Assembly: GCF_003363775.1 (NCBI RefSeq)
Contig: NZ_CP031376.1
Coordinates: 1-64,000, forward strand
Origin: Spiroplasma alleghenense
GTDB lineage: Bacteria; Bacillota_I; Bacilli_A; Mycoplasmatales; Mycoplasmataceae
Reading direction: 5' to 3'
DNA: 64,000 nucleotides
The position numbers were made by a program, and so were the translations under genes. The notes beneath the pieces were generated by a model. The model had not been told where the DNA came from. It saw nothing but the letters and a program-made list of their open reading frames with translations, and ran no database searches. This document shows positions 44,162 to 63,026 of the stretch, in pieces (positions within the stretch are counted from its first letter, which is position 1; each line of letters starts with the position of its first letter).

Positions 44162-46570
44162 ATGAAAAAATTACTGATTTTACTTAGTTCATTTTTTGTA
44201 GTTTCAACCAGTGTTAGCACAGTTGTTGCTTGCCAAAAAGATGAAAAATTTTATTACAATGGTAGTTTTTATGATTCTAGAGAAGATGTCTTCAATCAGG
44301 TTTGAAAGGATACTGAGATTTATGATGACAACGAATCAAGCTTTTCAACATATAAAGATGTTTTATACAGCGACTTAGAAATTGATAAAATGTATAACGA
44401 AATTATCAAGGAATTTCCTATTACCAAAAAATTTACTTTAAAAAATTTGGATAGTGCCCAAACTCTTGAGGATAACGAAATTATCTCCCATTTACCAATT
44501 GGGGATGATGCAAGAATAGTTACAGTTTATAAAGACGCCTTAGGAAGAGCTGTTCAAGATAAGAAGCAAGCTATCGAGAGCTACTTAAGCGGGACAACGT
44601 GATTTGTTTCTGAAGACAGTATAAATAATAAGAATTATTTTAAACATGAATATGAAATAAAAAATTATTTATATAATGAAAAGATTCAAAAATTAAAGGT
44701 TGATACTAAAACCCAGTGTTATGATGGGGGACTTGGAAAATGCCTCGTCAAAGAAAGGATCATGCAAAAAATTAGAAACAATACTTTTAGACAATTTAAT
44801 TTTGATGGGTTTGAGTGAGATGATGGTATTGCGTCTAATATGGAAGGGCTGCCGGACTACAAAATTCAAAAATATATTGACTCAATGATAAGACAAAGTC
44901 AAAACTCTAAAAACGCTTTTTTACTAGAAATAAATCAAGATTATGACAATTTTTATGGAGACACTTTAATTTGAAAAGATGCTTCTTTGGAAACTATGAA
45001 AGACAAGCTCAAAGAATGAAGGGTGATTGATCAACAATCAATAAGTCCTGTTTTTTGAAATACATTGGCGTTAAGCAAATTCTTCAAAACAATTATCGAC
45101 GTTTTTTCAAGTAAGAAACCGGAATCTTGAAATATTAAAAATGATTTATTTCAAAATAACGAAAGTAAGTACGAAGAATTTAGAGAAGTTTTTGACTCTG
45201 TGTCTGACCTACCATTAGAATCACCGGAATTTGATGCTAACTTTAGTATTAAAAAAAATGAGGAAATGCTTTCGAAAATTAAGGGCGTTAAAAATGAATT
45301 AAAATCTTTAATCTTCTTAAAAAAAATTTTGGAAGAAGTGGCGGTTACAAGAAATTATGATAAGGAAGAAGAATTGGAAAAATTCAACAATCTTATCAAC
45401 GAAATAATTGGCAACATTTTTACAAAAAATATGAACTATGATTCTGCTAAAGCATTTAAGGAAATTAGTGTTAATAATAAATTCTTTAGTTTTGATTTTA
45501 TTAATTTAATTTTGCAGCCCGGAGTTTTGAGAAAGAAAGAAGATGAGTCGGAAATAGATTTTGTAAATAATTTACAAAAATCAGTTGACAGTTTTGCTGA
45601 AACCGTTGGGGGTGTTGGTTCAGTTGCCAAAATTCCTGAATTGAGTTTCTTAAGTGATGTATGGAAATTGACAAGCGTATTGTCGCCTGTAGAAAATAAA
45701 TTATTACAATTAGATTTTGGTGACAATCAAATACTTTATTACAAAGCAACGGGATTTAAAATTCCTATAATAAATATCTCCCTTGGTAACCAGGTTGCTT
45801 CAAATTTTATTAATCCAATAAAAGTAATTGACAGTAATGAAATTAGAGGACCTCAAGGAGGCTGATTATTTTTAAACACAATTTACGATACAAAGCAAAG
45901 AGCAATTGAGGCGCTAAAAATATATATGGTAAAATATCCTGAAAAATTTAAGGAGATAAAAGTTAAATTGGTTAACGGGCAGTCAGACTTTCCTAGCAGG
46001 GATATAGAAAATAAGGGTAAGGACTATTCAGATAAACAAATTGAGAGTTACATTAACGATACTTTTGATTATAAATATAAAAATAACCCGATGGAAACCT
46101 TTACTGATGGATTTGGTCGCTATTTTAATACAAAAAAATCAGCTCTTGAAAGTTTAAATAATAATCTTGAAAAGTCGAATTTCGAAACCGTTTATGTTCC
46201 TTATAATGAAAATCTTAAAAAAATACCCTTGGGCGAAAAGCGGGATCTTTTAGAAGCCAACAAATATTATATTGAAAAAATACTTTGTGAATCAAAAGAA
46301 GTTTTATCAACAGACCTGATAGCTAATCCTGTTTATGATGAATCAGAAAACAACATCAGTGTCAGTTCGGATTTTTATCAAGTTTTCTTTAAGGGCAAAC
46401 TGAGAAACTTTAGAACCTATGAAGATGCTAAATACTTTATAATTAGGAATTCAAAAATAGATTCAGGAATTTATAACTCTGAAAAAAATTTTGTCACATA
46501 CAAAGGTAATATTTTTAAAGATATTAGTAATTTAGAAAGCTATATTTCAAAACAAATAATCAAAGTTTAA
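44162..46570 (+). CDS. Large lipoprotein with a divergent repeated module
   Basis: An 802-residue surface lipoprotein: signal peptide with Lys-Lys start and lipobox VVAC (Cys24). The mature part is hydrophilic. A loose unit of about 20-25 residues recurs: aromatic residue, short turn with G or D, F/Y, then a helix ending in Y/L-I/L. Examples start near residues 29 (FYYNGSFYDSREDVFNQV), 120 (VTVYKDALGRAV), 569, 650, 741 (YQVFFKGKLRNFRTYEDAKY) and 777 (VTYKGNIFKDISNLESYI). No known domain recognised. Ribosome site AAGGAG. The frame is intact over eight or so UGA Trp codons. Sits just upstream of a second protein with the same module. Confidence 0.85.
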
Positions 46571-46581
46571 AGGAGGTAAGT

Positions 46582-48459
46582 ATGAAAAATATATTATTAA
46601 GAATGGTGATTTCTTCTTTGCCTATTTTGGTCGTAAGTGCTCCGATAGTTAGAACAATTCCTGCCCCAAAAATCCAAGCCGAGGACATATTTAACAAATC
46701 TCACCTAGTGGATTCTCGCGAAGCAATTGAATTTAATGGCATGAAGTTTGACTCAGAACCCGCTTTTGATAATTATCTAATTGAAAATAATTATATATTT
46801 CAAATGCAAGCTACAGATAAGTACAAGTATTCACATGGGGGACCAATCAACAATGACAGTTTGAAAAATGCAGACGGTAAAATCGAAAATTACAAAGAGC
46901 TATATAAAAATATTGATGGAAGTTATGACGCTAAGTACAGGGAGGCCATGAAAAGTTACACATCCAATTTAACTTGAAAAGAAAACTATAGTATTGATTC
47001 TAAAAAGTGGCATAAAACAAGGGAGTTGGCATTAGAAGATTTTTTCAATGAAAACATCCACCCGCATGAAGTTAAATTTTATAAATATAAGGACAGATAT
47101 TATAATGCTAATAGCGCTACTGACAATAAATTATTAAAATCTTTGGGTATGGAAGGTTATGTCATATTTAATTCTCCTTTAATCGAGTTGGACCAACCTT
47201 ATATTTGGGGTACCAAAGATAGTTTAAAACCAGCAATTAAAGAGGCTGTTAAAAAAAATTTTCTTGTAAAAAAAGAAAATCTACCAGAGTGAATGAAAAA
47301 ATTTGAGCTAAACTATTTTAATTGTATTTTAAATGGCGAGAAGAACAGATTTGTTTATTTGTTCAATCAAGACAAAAGAAATAATTCGTCGTTTGCAAGT
47401 TACGAAAATAGTGAATTAGAGGGTAAATCTATATTTAAGTGAACTTCGGATGTAGAAAGCGACTTTGATAAAATTTTTGAAGACTTTTATAACAATTTCC
47501 TATTTCAAAAACTTAAGACATCGTGATATAAACCAGATTGAGATATTGTCGGAATAAAGACAAAACTTTTACCTAAAAATGATAATAATGAAAATGATGA
47601 ATTTCATTATTACAACTACCTACCATTATTGGAAAAAAAGTACATAGAAAAAAATGGTTTAGATGTTTCTTTAAAATCAGCTTCATTTAGAAATTCGCAA
47701 GAACAAGAGGATTTTTCTTCAAATATGTTAATTGCCATTCTGCTTCTTCAAATTTCTGAATTTTTATCATCAGAGCAAAAAAATGTAATACAAAACAACT
47801 CAATTGATGATTTTGAAATTTATGACGGTCTACTAGCTTTGAGTAAAAATAATTATAAATATTTAGATAAATATTTTGAAATCTTAGGACCAGAGAACCC
47901 ATTATTTGACTATGTCGGATTTGATGATTTCAAAAAATACTATTTCGCAAGTGATAATCCAATTGCCTCTGATTTTAAGGGCGAGCTACTATCTGAAAGT
48001 GAAATTGAATTAAAAAATAAATACTTTGAACAAAATCCACCTCTTGTTTTAAATTACCAAAATATAAATATTTACGGCTATGATAACCTTGTAAAAGAAT
48101 CTAATGATCTTTTAGTTGATAGACTTTTTGGTTATCTGAATCCTGAGTTTGGTTACTACAGTAAAAATGAAATTCAAGAAAATGCACATGCCAGATTTAT
48201 TCAATCCAAACCCACAAAGCAAGTTAGCTTCGGTTATGTTTATGGGTTTAAAAATCCAAATGATAATAAAGATGTCTACTATGGCGATATCAAAGATGCA
48301 CTAGATGCTATAAAGACTAGTCTTTTTGCTACAAATCAAGCAACAAAGAAAACCGAGTACAGTAGAGTATATTTTTATAAAGTGAATGACAAGATTAAAT
48401 CATTTGTATTTAGCAGTGAGGATGAAATTTTAGATTTCCTAGAAAGCAAAAGAATATAG
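46582..48459 (+). CDS. Large exported protein sharing the repeat module of its neighbour
   Basis: A 625-residue protein with an N-terminal hydrophobic stretch (about residues 4-20) that looks like a signal peptide or anchor, but no lipobox Cys. The same module as in the upstream lipoprotein is seen near residues 48 (IEFNGMKFDSEPAFDNYL), 165 (FYKYKDRYYNANSATDNKLL), 564 (DVYYGDIKDALDAIKTSL) and 595-624. The two proteins are not simple duplicates and share only the module. Starts 11 bases after the upstream stop behind AGGAGG, so coexpressed. No function known; they may form a surface complex. Confidence 0.82.
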
Positions 48460-48493
48460 TTTAATAATTATTTCAAATTATCAAATCAATCAT

Positions 48494-48530
48494 AAAACCG
48501 CTAAAAGCAATTAAGCCGCTAGCGGTTTTT
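48494..48530 (+). terminator. Terminator after the exported-protein pair
   Basis: AAAACCGCT (48494-48502) with AGCGGTTTT (48521-48529), an 18-base loop and T after it. Confidence 0.75.
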
Positions 48531-48630
48531 GTTATTGAATAAATTAAAAAATAAAAAATAACTTAGTTATTATTTGTTTAATTTCACATAAAAATTATAT
48601 TGAATATTTTACAAAAAAGACTTTTTACTA

Positions 48631-48659
48631 TTGACTTTTGACTGAATATAACTTAAAAT
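48631..48659 (+). promoter_or_regulatory. Promoter of rpoB-rpoC
   Basis: TTGACT (48631-48636) and TAAAAT (48654-48659) with a 17-base spacer, 41 bases before the rpoB ATG. The spacer from 48530 is AT-rich and otherwise empty. Confidence 0.75.
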
Positions 48660-48700
48660 TGTTATTGCGTAGATTTTGCTTTAAATTGGAGGAATATTGA

Positions 48701-52540
<3,840 letters not shown>

Positions 52541-52557
52541 TAAGGAGAAGTTAATAA

Positions 52558-56322
<3,765 letters not shown>

Positions 56323-56333
56323 AATAATAAATA

Positions 56334-56366
56334 AAAATACTCAACCAGTTTGGTTGAGTATTTTTA
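56334..56366 (+). terminator. Rho-independent terminator after rpoC
   Basis: TACTCAACCA (56338-56347) with TGGTTGAGTA (56351-56360), GTT loop, then T. Confidence 0.93.
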
Positions 56367-56421
56367 TTTACTGCTTACTTTGATACTACATTTCAAAAAT
56401 AATTTATATTTTAAAAATCAG

Positions 56422-56449
56422 TTGCAAAAAAATAATTTGAAAATATAAT
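56422..56449 (+). promoter_or_regulatory. Promoter of the 56494 membrane protein gene
   Basis: TTGCAA (56422-56427), 16-base spacer, TATAAT (56444-56449), 44 bases before the start. Confidence 0.65.
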
Positions 56450-56493
56450 AAGAGCGATACTAACTTTATAAAAATTTTAGAGGGGTTTTGCAA

Positions 56494-57063
56494 GTGAAAA
56501 ATAAGTTAGTGCCAAGTATCATTGTATCAGCAGAAATTACGGTTTTAATTATGGTCATATTAGTACCATTTACGAGCTTAAGTGATGATTATGATTTTAC
56601 CAATTATTTATTACTAGCTTTTGATATATCAACTCTTTGCTTACTTATTGCTATTTATTTTTTTAGAAATTATTTAGATTCACCACCTGAAATGCTTGAA
56701 AATATTTTTAAAATTTTCTTTTTAAATTTTGGCAGTTTTAAAATTAACAAAAAAATATACTTCTACATAATTTTACTTTTGTTTGCCGCAATAGTTTTGG
56801 TAGGCAGTATTTTTTCAATCCCATTAATGAATTTAATGATTAACAAAGGTGAGACAGTTGAAAATACAGCTATAAATTTTTTAGTTATAATAAACATAAT
56901 TAATTTACTATGCCTTATTTTAGTTTTATTAATATTGTCTTTGCTTGCAATTTTTTCCAAAAATTTTTATAATCAATCAAGATTCGTCTTATTGTTGCTA
57001 CCATTTTTTGGTTGAGTTTATTTTTTTACAATTCAGAAAAATAAAAGAATAAATGAAATGTAG
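56494..57063 (+). CDS. Membrane protein of unknown function
   Basis: A 189-residue protein made almost wholly of hydrophobic segments (about four: residues 8-26, 43-62, 88-110, 126-152, with more hydrophobic sequence to the end). GTG 56494 is preferred (8 bases after AGAGGGG); a TTG at 56488 is too close to it. One UGA Trp near the end (about residue 175). No family recognised. It converges with the minus-strand gene below; a shared terminator separates them. Confidence 0.7.
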
Positions 57064-57073
57064 ATTTAAAATA

Positions 57074-57119
57074 AAAACTAGTTCTCAAAGTTAAAACCTT
57101 AAGAACTAGTTTTGTTTTT
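57074..57119. terminator. Bidirectional terminator between convergent genes
   Basis: AAAACTAGTTCT (57074-57085) with AGAACTAGTTTT (57102-57113), T run on the plus side and A-rich flank on the other, so it can end both transcripts. Confidence 0.85.
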
Positions 57120-57120
57120 T

Positions 57121-58296
57121 CTAAGAATTAATCTGAGTTTTATTTTCTGATTGAGTTTCTTTCTTAATATTTCTTGAGTAAAAATCTCAGAAAAATAAGG
57201 CTAAAACGATAGAACCTAAACCATAAAATAATACAGTTGCTGACCCAATAACCATCAAGATTGTGCTAATCGAACCCTTAAGTTTTGGAAATCTTAATGA
57301 AAGTAATAGAAGTATAAATAAAGCCAGCGCAGAAACTATTAGTAAAATAAGTAATAGCAATCAAGAAAGATAATTTATCGCATTATATTTAAAATCATCT
57401 GGGGTTACTGACTGATAAAATTTTTTAACAGTTGTAATAAAGTAAATTGATAAACCTAATGTTACAAGGCTTGTGATTATTGACATTCCTCACCACACTC
57501 ACGAAGCCTGCTTATTAGTTTTAATGGTTGGAATCACAAAATTTAACTTAATTAATTCTGTAACCTGTTTCTTATTTGCTATAGCGTTGTTTATTTTGAA
57601 ATAACCAGCTAATATTAGTATCACAACCAAAACAATCGTTGTAATGCTTATTGATAGCATTGAGAATCCTTTTTCAATAGTTATAGCAAAGAAGAAATAG
57701 GGAAACGAGGTATAAATATCTTTGTCGTTATTAGTTCTTATAATTCCTCTTGTTAATACAAATATCATATAAATAACTAAAAATGCTATTGCTGCAAAGA
57801 GATAAAATCTCTGAAATTCATATTTATCAAGTTTTTGATGACCACACTTAGTAATTCAAATTCCTATAATAACTCCCGGTGAAACCAAGTGTAGAATAAG
57901 CGTATAGATTAATCTGGTTGGATCGGAATAATCATTGACAAATTTTGTTTGAAATCCCTCACCAACCGCTTTGATCCCTGCTAGACCCATTCAAAATAGT
58001 ATCATTGTTAATGTCATAAACCCAGTCATTACTGTTCATCAATTAAAATTTATTACTTTGTTTGGTTTTGACAAGACAATGGTAAAGAAAATCGCTAATA
58101 AATAGTTACTTCAAATAGTTCAAAAACTAAAGCTGGCTAGAATTCTTTCCCCGTAATTCATCACTTCAAAAATTCCGCTTTCAGTCGCAGCAAATCTTGG
58201 TGCTGGCCGTAATGCTGATAAAACTGTGTCTGAAATTAAAAATAGTCAAAAACAAATCAAAAAAAATCAACTTATATAATATGTGTATTTTTTCAT
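57121..58296 (-). CDS. Multi-pass membrane protein of unknown function
   Basis: The only convincing minus-strand gene. Reading from ATG at 58296 to TAG at 57121 gives 391 residues with UGA as Trp and about ten hydrophobic segments. The N-terminal half has FWTIWSNYLLAIFF, LILHLVSPGVIIGIW and YPYFFF-like stretches. Their order and spacing resemble Pr6Pr/FAR-17a-type or DUF1600 mollicute membrane proteins; this is a weak resemblance. The ribosome site is AGGTG, 6 bases before the ATG. Divergent from rpiB. No function can be given. Confidence 0.8.
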
Positions 58297-58348
58297 AAGG
58301 CACCTACTTAATTTGTAATTTGATTAATTTTATCACATCTATATGGTG

Positions 58349-58354
58349 TATTAT
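58349..58354 (+). promoter_or_regulatory. Promoter -10 of rpiB
   Basis: TATTAT, 22 bases before the rpiB ATG. A divergent promoter for the minus-strand gene must lie in the same 79-base spacer but was not resolved. Confidence 0.4.
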
Positions 58355-58375
58355 AAAAAAGAGGAGGAATTGTTT

Positions 58376-58813
58376 ATGAAAATATTTATAGGAAGCGATC
58401 ATACAGCTTTAGAAATGAAATCAGCCATTAATGATTTTTTGAAAAATTTAGGCCACGAGGTGGTGGACTTGGGACCGGAAAACGAAACTGCAGTGGACTA
58501 TCCAGATTTTGGTTTTATGGTTGGTGAGGCTGTTGATAAAAATAAAGACAGTTTAGGAATTGTAATTTGTGGGAGCGGTATAGGAATCTCTATAGCAGCT
58601 AACAAAGTAAAAAATATCCGTGCTGCCTTGTGCTATGAGAAAGAAGCGGCTGAACTTGCTAGAAAACATAATAATGCCAATGTTTTAGCATTGGGAGCAA
58701 GATTTATAGCTGTTCATAAAGCCTTAACCTTGGTTGATACTTTTATCAACACCGAATTTGAGGGCGACAGACATGAAGAAAGAGTAAGAAAGTTGTGTGA
58801 CTATAGTGGATAA
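58376..58813 (+). CDS. rpiB: Ribose-5-phosphate isomerase B
   Basis: Interconverts ribose-5-phosphate and ribulose-5-phosphate. The 145-residue product has the N-terminal substrate-binding [10 protein letters not shown] with His9, the catalytic cysteine in IVICGSGIG (about residue 66-73), and [12 protein letters not shown]. Start ATG 58376 follows GAGGAGG; an in-frame ATG at 58343 precedes the ribosome site and is rejected. The order rpiB-glyA-upp-atp matches Bacillus (ywlF-glyA-upp-atp). Confidence 0.95.
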   Translation: MKIFIGSDHTALEMKSAINDFLKNLGHEVVDLGPENETAVDYPDFGFMVGEAVDKNKDSLGIVICGSGIGISIAANKVKNIRAALCYEKEAAELARKHNNANVLALGARFIAVHKALTLVDTFINTEFEGDRHEERVRKLCDYSG

Positions 58814-60038
58814 AAATTTAAGAGAGTTTTTAAACGAGGAATTAAAGCGTCAACAAACTCATATAGAGTTAATTGCTTCAGAAAACTATGTTTCTGAAGC
58901 TGTTTTAGAAGTAATGGGAAGTATTGCAACAAACAAGTATGCTGAAGGGTATCCCGGTAAGCGTTATTATGGGGGTTGTGAATCAATTGATAAAATTGAA
59001 AATTTAGCTATTGAAAGCGCTAAAAAACTTTTTAATTCAAAGTTTGCTAATGTTCAACCACATTCAGGTAGCCAAGCAAATGCGGCTGCCTACATGGCTT
59101 TGCTAGAACATGGAGACAATGTTTTGGGTATGAGCCTTGATGCTGGAGGGCACTTGACCCACGGTTACCCTTTAAACTTTTCTGGCCAAACTTATAATTT
59201 TAATTTTTATGGAGTTGATAAAAAAACTGAAAGACTTGATTATGATGAAATTGAAAAATTAGCAATAAAATATAAGCCTAAATTAATTGTGGCAGGAGCT
59301 AGTGCCTATTCTAGGGAAATAGATTTTTCAAAATTTAGAGAAATCGCAGACAAAGTTGGAGCTAAATTAATGGTTGACATGGCTCATATTGCCGGTTTGG
59401 TTGCCGCAGGTGTTCATCAAAGCCCAATTCCTTATTCTGATGTAGTAACTTCAACCACTCACAAAACTTTGAGAGGGGCTCGAGGTGGACTAATTTTAAC
59501 AAATGATCAAGAAATAGCTAAAAAAGTTAACTCGGCCTTATTTCCTGGAATTCAGGGTGGGCCTTTAGAAAACATGATTGCTGGAAAAGCCCAAGCTTTT
59601 ATTGAAGCTGATAGTTCAGATTTTAAAAACTACGCAAAGGCGGTCGTGCAAAATTCTATCACTCTTGGAGAAGAGTTAAAAAAGGGCGGAGTTAGGCTTG
59701 TAGCAGGAGGAACTGATAACCACCTGATAAATATTGATGTAATAAGTCAATTCCAGCTAACAGGAAAACAAGCTGAAGATATTTTGGGTAAAATTGGTAT
59801 CATTGTAAATAAAAATATGATTCCGTTTGACACTCAAAAAGCTTTCCATACTAGTGGAATAAGAATTGGAACTGCAGCTATGACTACAAGGGGTTTTATG
59901 GGTGAAGAATTTAAAGAAGTTGGTCAAATTATGATTTCAGCACTTAATGACCATTCTGAAGCAAATTTAGATAATTTAAAAACAAAAGTGCAAAAACTAT
60001 GTGAAAAGTACCCAATTTATAATAAAATTAAATATTAG
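58797..60038 (+). CDS. glyA: Serine hydroxymethyltransferase
   Basis: PLP enzyme converting serine and tetrahydrofolate to glycine and methylene-THF. The 413-residue product has the family start ([12 protein letters not shown]), the PLP-lysine motif [15 protein letters not shown] (Lys about 225) and [13 protein letters not shown]. The start is uncertain: GTG 58797 overlaps the rpiB end by 17 bases and follows AAGAAAG; GTG 58806 is possible but has no ribosome site. Followed by upp after 12 bases. Confidence 0.95.
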   Translation: MTIVDKNLREFLNEELKRQQTHIELIASENYVSEAVLEVMGSIATNKYAEGYPGKRYYGGCESIDKIENLAIESAKKLFNSKFANVQPHSGSQANAAAYMALLEHGDNVLGMSLDAGGHLTHGYPLNFSGQTYNFNFYGVDKKTERLDYDEIEKLAIKYKPKLIVAGASAYSREIDFSKFREIADKVGAKLMVDMAHIAGLVAAGVHQSPIPYSDVVTSTTHKTLRGARGGLILTNDQEIAKKVNSALFPGIQGGPLENMIAGKAQAFIEADSSDFKNYAKAVVQNSITLGEELKKGGVRLVAGGTDNHLINIDVISQFQLTGKQAEDILGKIGIIVNKNMIPFDTQKAFHTSGIRIGTAAMTTRGFMGEEFKEVGQIMISALNDHSEANLDNLKTKVQKLCEKYPIYNKIKY

Positions 60039-60050
60039 GGGGTAATTAAA

Positions 60051-60674
60051 ATGTCATTTACAGTAATTAAACATCCGTTAATTTTAGATAAGTTAACTAG
60101 AATGAGAAGAGAAGAAACAAGTTCGAAAGATTTTCGCGAAAATCTGAACGAAATTGCCCAACTAATGGTTTATGAAATTTTTAGAGATATTCCAGTTAAG
60201 GAGTTGGAAATTAAGACACCAGTTAAAAAAGCTGTCGGATATACAGTTGATATTCCAGTTGTTTTAGTTCCGATTATTAGAGCTGGTTTGGGTATGACCG
60301 AAGGAATTCAAAAATTAATTCCAACAGCGAGAATAGCTCATGTTGGTTTATATCGTGATGAGGAAACTTTAGAACCGGTTCAATATTACGCAAAAACAAC
60401 CGAAAACATCGCCGAGAGTTATGTAATAGTTGTTGATCCAATGCTGGCAACCGGGGGAAGTGCTTGCAAGGCTATTGAAATTGCAAAGGAATGAGGAGCT
60501 AAAAACGTAAAGTTCGTCTGTTTGGTTTCGGTTCCCGAAGGAGTTAAAAAACTCCAAGAGGCTCACCCAGATGTTGAAATTTATGCAGCTTCTTTGGATG
60601 ATAAATTGAATAAACAAGGATACATTGAACCAGGACTTGGAGATGCTGGGGATAGAATTTTCGGTACAAAATAG
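60051..60674 (+). CDS. upp: Uracil phosphoribosyltransferase
   Basis: Salvages uracil with PRPP to make UMP. The 207-residue product has the PRPP loop [12 protein letters not shown] (about residues 127-138), the [10 protein letters not shown] motif and the C-terminal uracil-binding [13 protein letters not shown]. Start ATG 60051 follows AGGGGG. One UGA Trp (about residue 148). Followed by a 150-base spacer before the ATP synthase genes. Confidence 0.96.
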
Positions 60675-60777
60675 GTTTTATATCGATTGGAAAAAAATAT
60701 ATATTAATTCTCAAATAAATGGAATAGGATTATTTTCGTAAAAAAATAGTTAAATTTCATTTTTTTTATTTTCAAAG

Positions 60778-60810
60778 TGCTAATATTAATAGGATGGAAT
60801 ATAAATTCCA
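60778..60810 (+). promoter_or_regulatory. Candidate atp operon promoter and leader hairpin
   Basis: Extended -10 TGC-TAATAT (60778-60786). The TGGAAT-ATAA-ATTCCA hairpin (60795-60810) then precedes the ribosome site GAGGTGA of the first gene by 5 bases. The rest of the 60675-60824 spacer shows nothing else I can name. Confidence 0.4.
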
Positions 60811-60824
60811 CCATGAGGTGAGTT

Positions 60825-61199
60825 TTGCAAACTTTTAAAAAATGATTTATTAAAAACAAATTATTACTAATTGTTTTTACTAGTTTCTTTATATTCACTA
60901 TGACAACATTAATTACTTTAGTATCTCTAAGTATTATAAATTGAAACTGAATAACAGGTTTTTTAATTGGATCATTCACCTCTTACTTATCCATTTATTT
61001 TATAAAAATATCAGCAGACTTATTAGTAAAGACTGAAAATCACTACTTTTTCGTTTTCTTATTTTTATCAAGAGTTGGATTTTATATGCTAGTAACCTTA
61101 TTGGTTCTCATACTCCCAGACTTATTTTCGATTGAAGCTTTTTTAATCGGAATAGTTAATAGCATTTTTTATCCATTTTTTAATCATAAGAATGTTTAA
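60825..61199 (+). CDS. atpI: ATP synthase accessory membrane protein (AtpI-like)
   Basis: A 124-residue protein with four hydrophobic segments (about residues 11-31, 37-58, 75-96, 101-117), in the place of AtpI/UncI, a small membrane protein that precedes atpB and may help c-ring assembly. The sequence is poorly conserved, and assignment is by position and membrane layout. TTG 60825 follows GAGGTGA at 6 bases; an in-frame ATG at 60813 overlaps the ribosome site. UGA Trp codons present. Confidence 0.75.
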
Positions 61200-61241
61200 A
61201 AAATTTAATTAACACTAGGTCACAGAAAGGAAGTGAGTTAG

Positions 61242-62150
61242 ATGTTGCTTGCTGGAGATAGTTCTAAGAGTCCACTTCAAGACTCCTTATATGCTTTTAC
61301 ACCACAGCTAGTTTCCATTTTATTAACTTTTATAGTAATATCAATATTCTGCATTGTTTACAATGTAAAGATTAGAAACCATCAGAACCGGGAGAAGATG
61401 AGTGGATTTCTAGTTATCACCGAAATGTTTATCACAGGAGTGGAAGATTTGGTTGTCAGCATTATGGGTAAAAAATACCGTAAACTGACACCATATGCAA
61501 TGTATATAATTTTATACATCTTTGTTGGTTGTTTGCTTTCATTACTTGGATTCGAATCAGCAATGACCTCACTGACAGTAACGTTTTCAATGGCGTTTGT
61601 TACATTTATAGGAATATACTATTTTGGAATAAAATATCAAAAACTAAGTTTTTTTAAAAAATACTTAAACCCTTTAGAGTTAATTACTCAATTTGTACCG
61701 CTACTTTCTATGGCTTTCCGTTTATTTGGGAACCTACTAGCGGGAAGTATTATTTTGGGGCTTTTCTACTCTTTCTTTATCGGTTTACAAGCTGGATTTA
61801 GTGGAGATAAATCAGCCTTATTAGGAATTACCAATGGAGTTAAACACGGTTGACTTAATAATGATATTTGGAACACAGATCCAGAACATTACGATTTAAC
61901 TTGAAATGCTCAATACACATATTTTTGGGCTGGGATAAATATATTTACCACAGCTTTCGGGCCATTCTTACATATGTATTTTGACCTTTTTGATGGTATG
62001 ATTCAATCAGCGGTTTTCGTTATCCTTACCTTATCTTATTGAGGTGAAGCTATGGGAGAAGAACACGAAGAACCTGAACCAGAACGAAGAAATTCTGTAA
62101 GAACAGAAAATCAAAAAAATAACAACAAACAAAAATTAATTAAAATTTAA
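61242..62150 (+). CDS. atpB: ATP synthase F0 subunit a
   Basis: Proton channel half of F0. The 302-residue product has the conserved membrane segments with PLELITQFVPLLSMAFRLFGNLLAG (essential Arg in FRLFGN) and the C-terminal membrane segments. The end is a hydrophilic tail of about 30 residues. Start ATG 61242 follows AAGGAAGTGAG. UGA Trp codons at 61849 and later. Start of the atpB-E-F-H-A run. Confidence 0.94.
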
Positions 62151-62172
62151 TTTAGATTAGGAGAATAAAAAA

Positions 62173-62484
62173 ATGCATACAGAATTTATGACTATTTTTA
62201 CAAATTACGCACTAACACTTTCAGTAATTTTGCCAAATTTCTTTTTGGCTGATGCAGATAGCATTGGGGCTGGATTAAAATCTTTAGGAGCCGGAGTCGC
62301 TGCTGTGGGAGTTCTAGGAGCCGGAATCGGGCAAGGAATTACAGGTCAAGGTGCTTGTTTAGCAATCGGTAGAAATCCAGAGATGTCTGGTCAGATAACA
62401 AAAACAATGATTCTTGCAGCAGGTATTGCAGAGTCGGGAGCTATTTATGCTCTAATTATTTCACTTCTATTAATCTTTGTTTAG
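62173..62484 (+). CDS. atpE: ATP synthase F0 subunit c
   Basis: Rotor ring subunit. The 103-residue product has a leader-like N-terminal hydrophobic stretch (about residues 7-27, longer than the usual 70-80 residue subunit). Two transmembrane helices follow, with the GLGAG-like [23 protein letters not shown] loop region and the ion-binding Glu in [15 protein letters not shown] (about residue 89). Ribosome site TAGGAGA. Confidence 0.93.
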   Translation: MHTEFMTIFTNYALTLSVILPNFFLADADSIGAGLKSLGAGVAAVGVLGAGIGQGITGQGACLAIGRNPEMSGQITKTMILAAGIAESGAIYALIISLLLIFV

Positions 62485-62487
62485 AAA

Positions 62488-63024
62488 ATGATGATTAATT
62501 TATTAGCAACACCAGGGATTCCAGAAATTACCCACGGGCTATTTCCGAATCTTCCAAATTTTATTGCCCACGTCTTATCAACAATAGTTTTAATTTTATT
62601 ACTAGCAAAACTGGTTTACAAACCTTTTCGTAATTCTATTGATGAACGTCGTAAAAAAATTAATTCATTATTAGATGAAGCGGCCGATAAGACAACTAAG
62701 GCAAACAGAGACAAAAAAGAAGCTGAAATATTATTAAAAAATGCTAAAAATGATTCTTTAAATATTATTAAATCAGCATATACAGAAGCTGATACAAATA
62801 AAATGGCAATTTTAGATCGTGCTCGAAGAGAGGCGAATAACATTCAAAACCATGCGAAAATTTCAATCGAACATGAACGCGATGCTTTAAAAGAAGAAAT
62901 TCGACAAAACGTTATTGGAGTTGCTTTTTCAGCTGCCGAAAAAGTTTTAGAGAAAAATATTACAAAAGAAGATAACCAAAAAATTATTGAAAGTTTTATT
63001 GACGACTTAGATAGGGTTGATTAA
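62488..63024 (+). CDS. atpF: ATP synthase F0 subunit b
   Basis: Stator stalk. The 178-residue product has one membrane segment (about residues 25-45), then a long charged helix (EAADKTTKANRDKKEAEILLKN...). No lipobox Cys, unlike the lipoprotein form in some Mycoplasma. Starts 3 bases after the atpE stop; ribosome site is weak. The next gene starts 2 bases after its stop. Confidence 0.9.
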   Translation: MMINLLATPGIPEITHGLFPNLPNFIAHVLSTIVLILLLAKLVYKPFRNSIDERRKKINSLLDEAADKTTKANRDKKEAEILLKNAKNDSLNIIKSAYTEADTNKMAILDRARREANNIQNHAKISIEHERDALKEEIRQNVIGVAFSAAEKVLEKNITKEDNQKIIESFIDDLDRVD

Positions 63025-63026
63025 TC

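Noticed and set aside
44700-44888. Small plus-strand ORF inside the large lipoprotein gene
   Set aside because: A different frame of the lipoprotein; the long frame is intact through UGA Trp.
60813-60824. ATG 60813 as the atpI start
   Set aside because: It overlaps the GAGGTGA ribosome site, which is well placed for TTG 60825; the ATG has no good site of its own.
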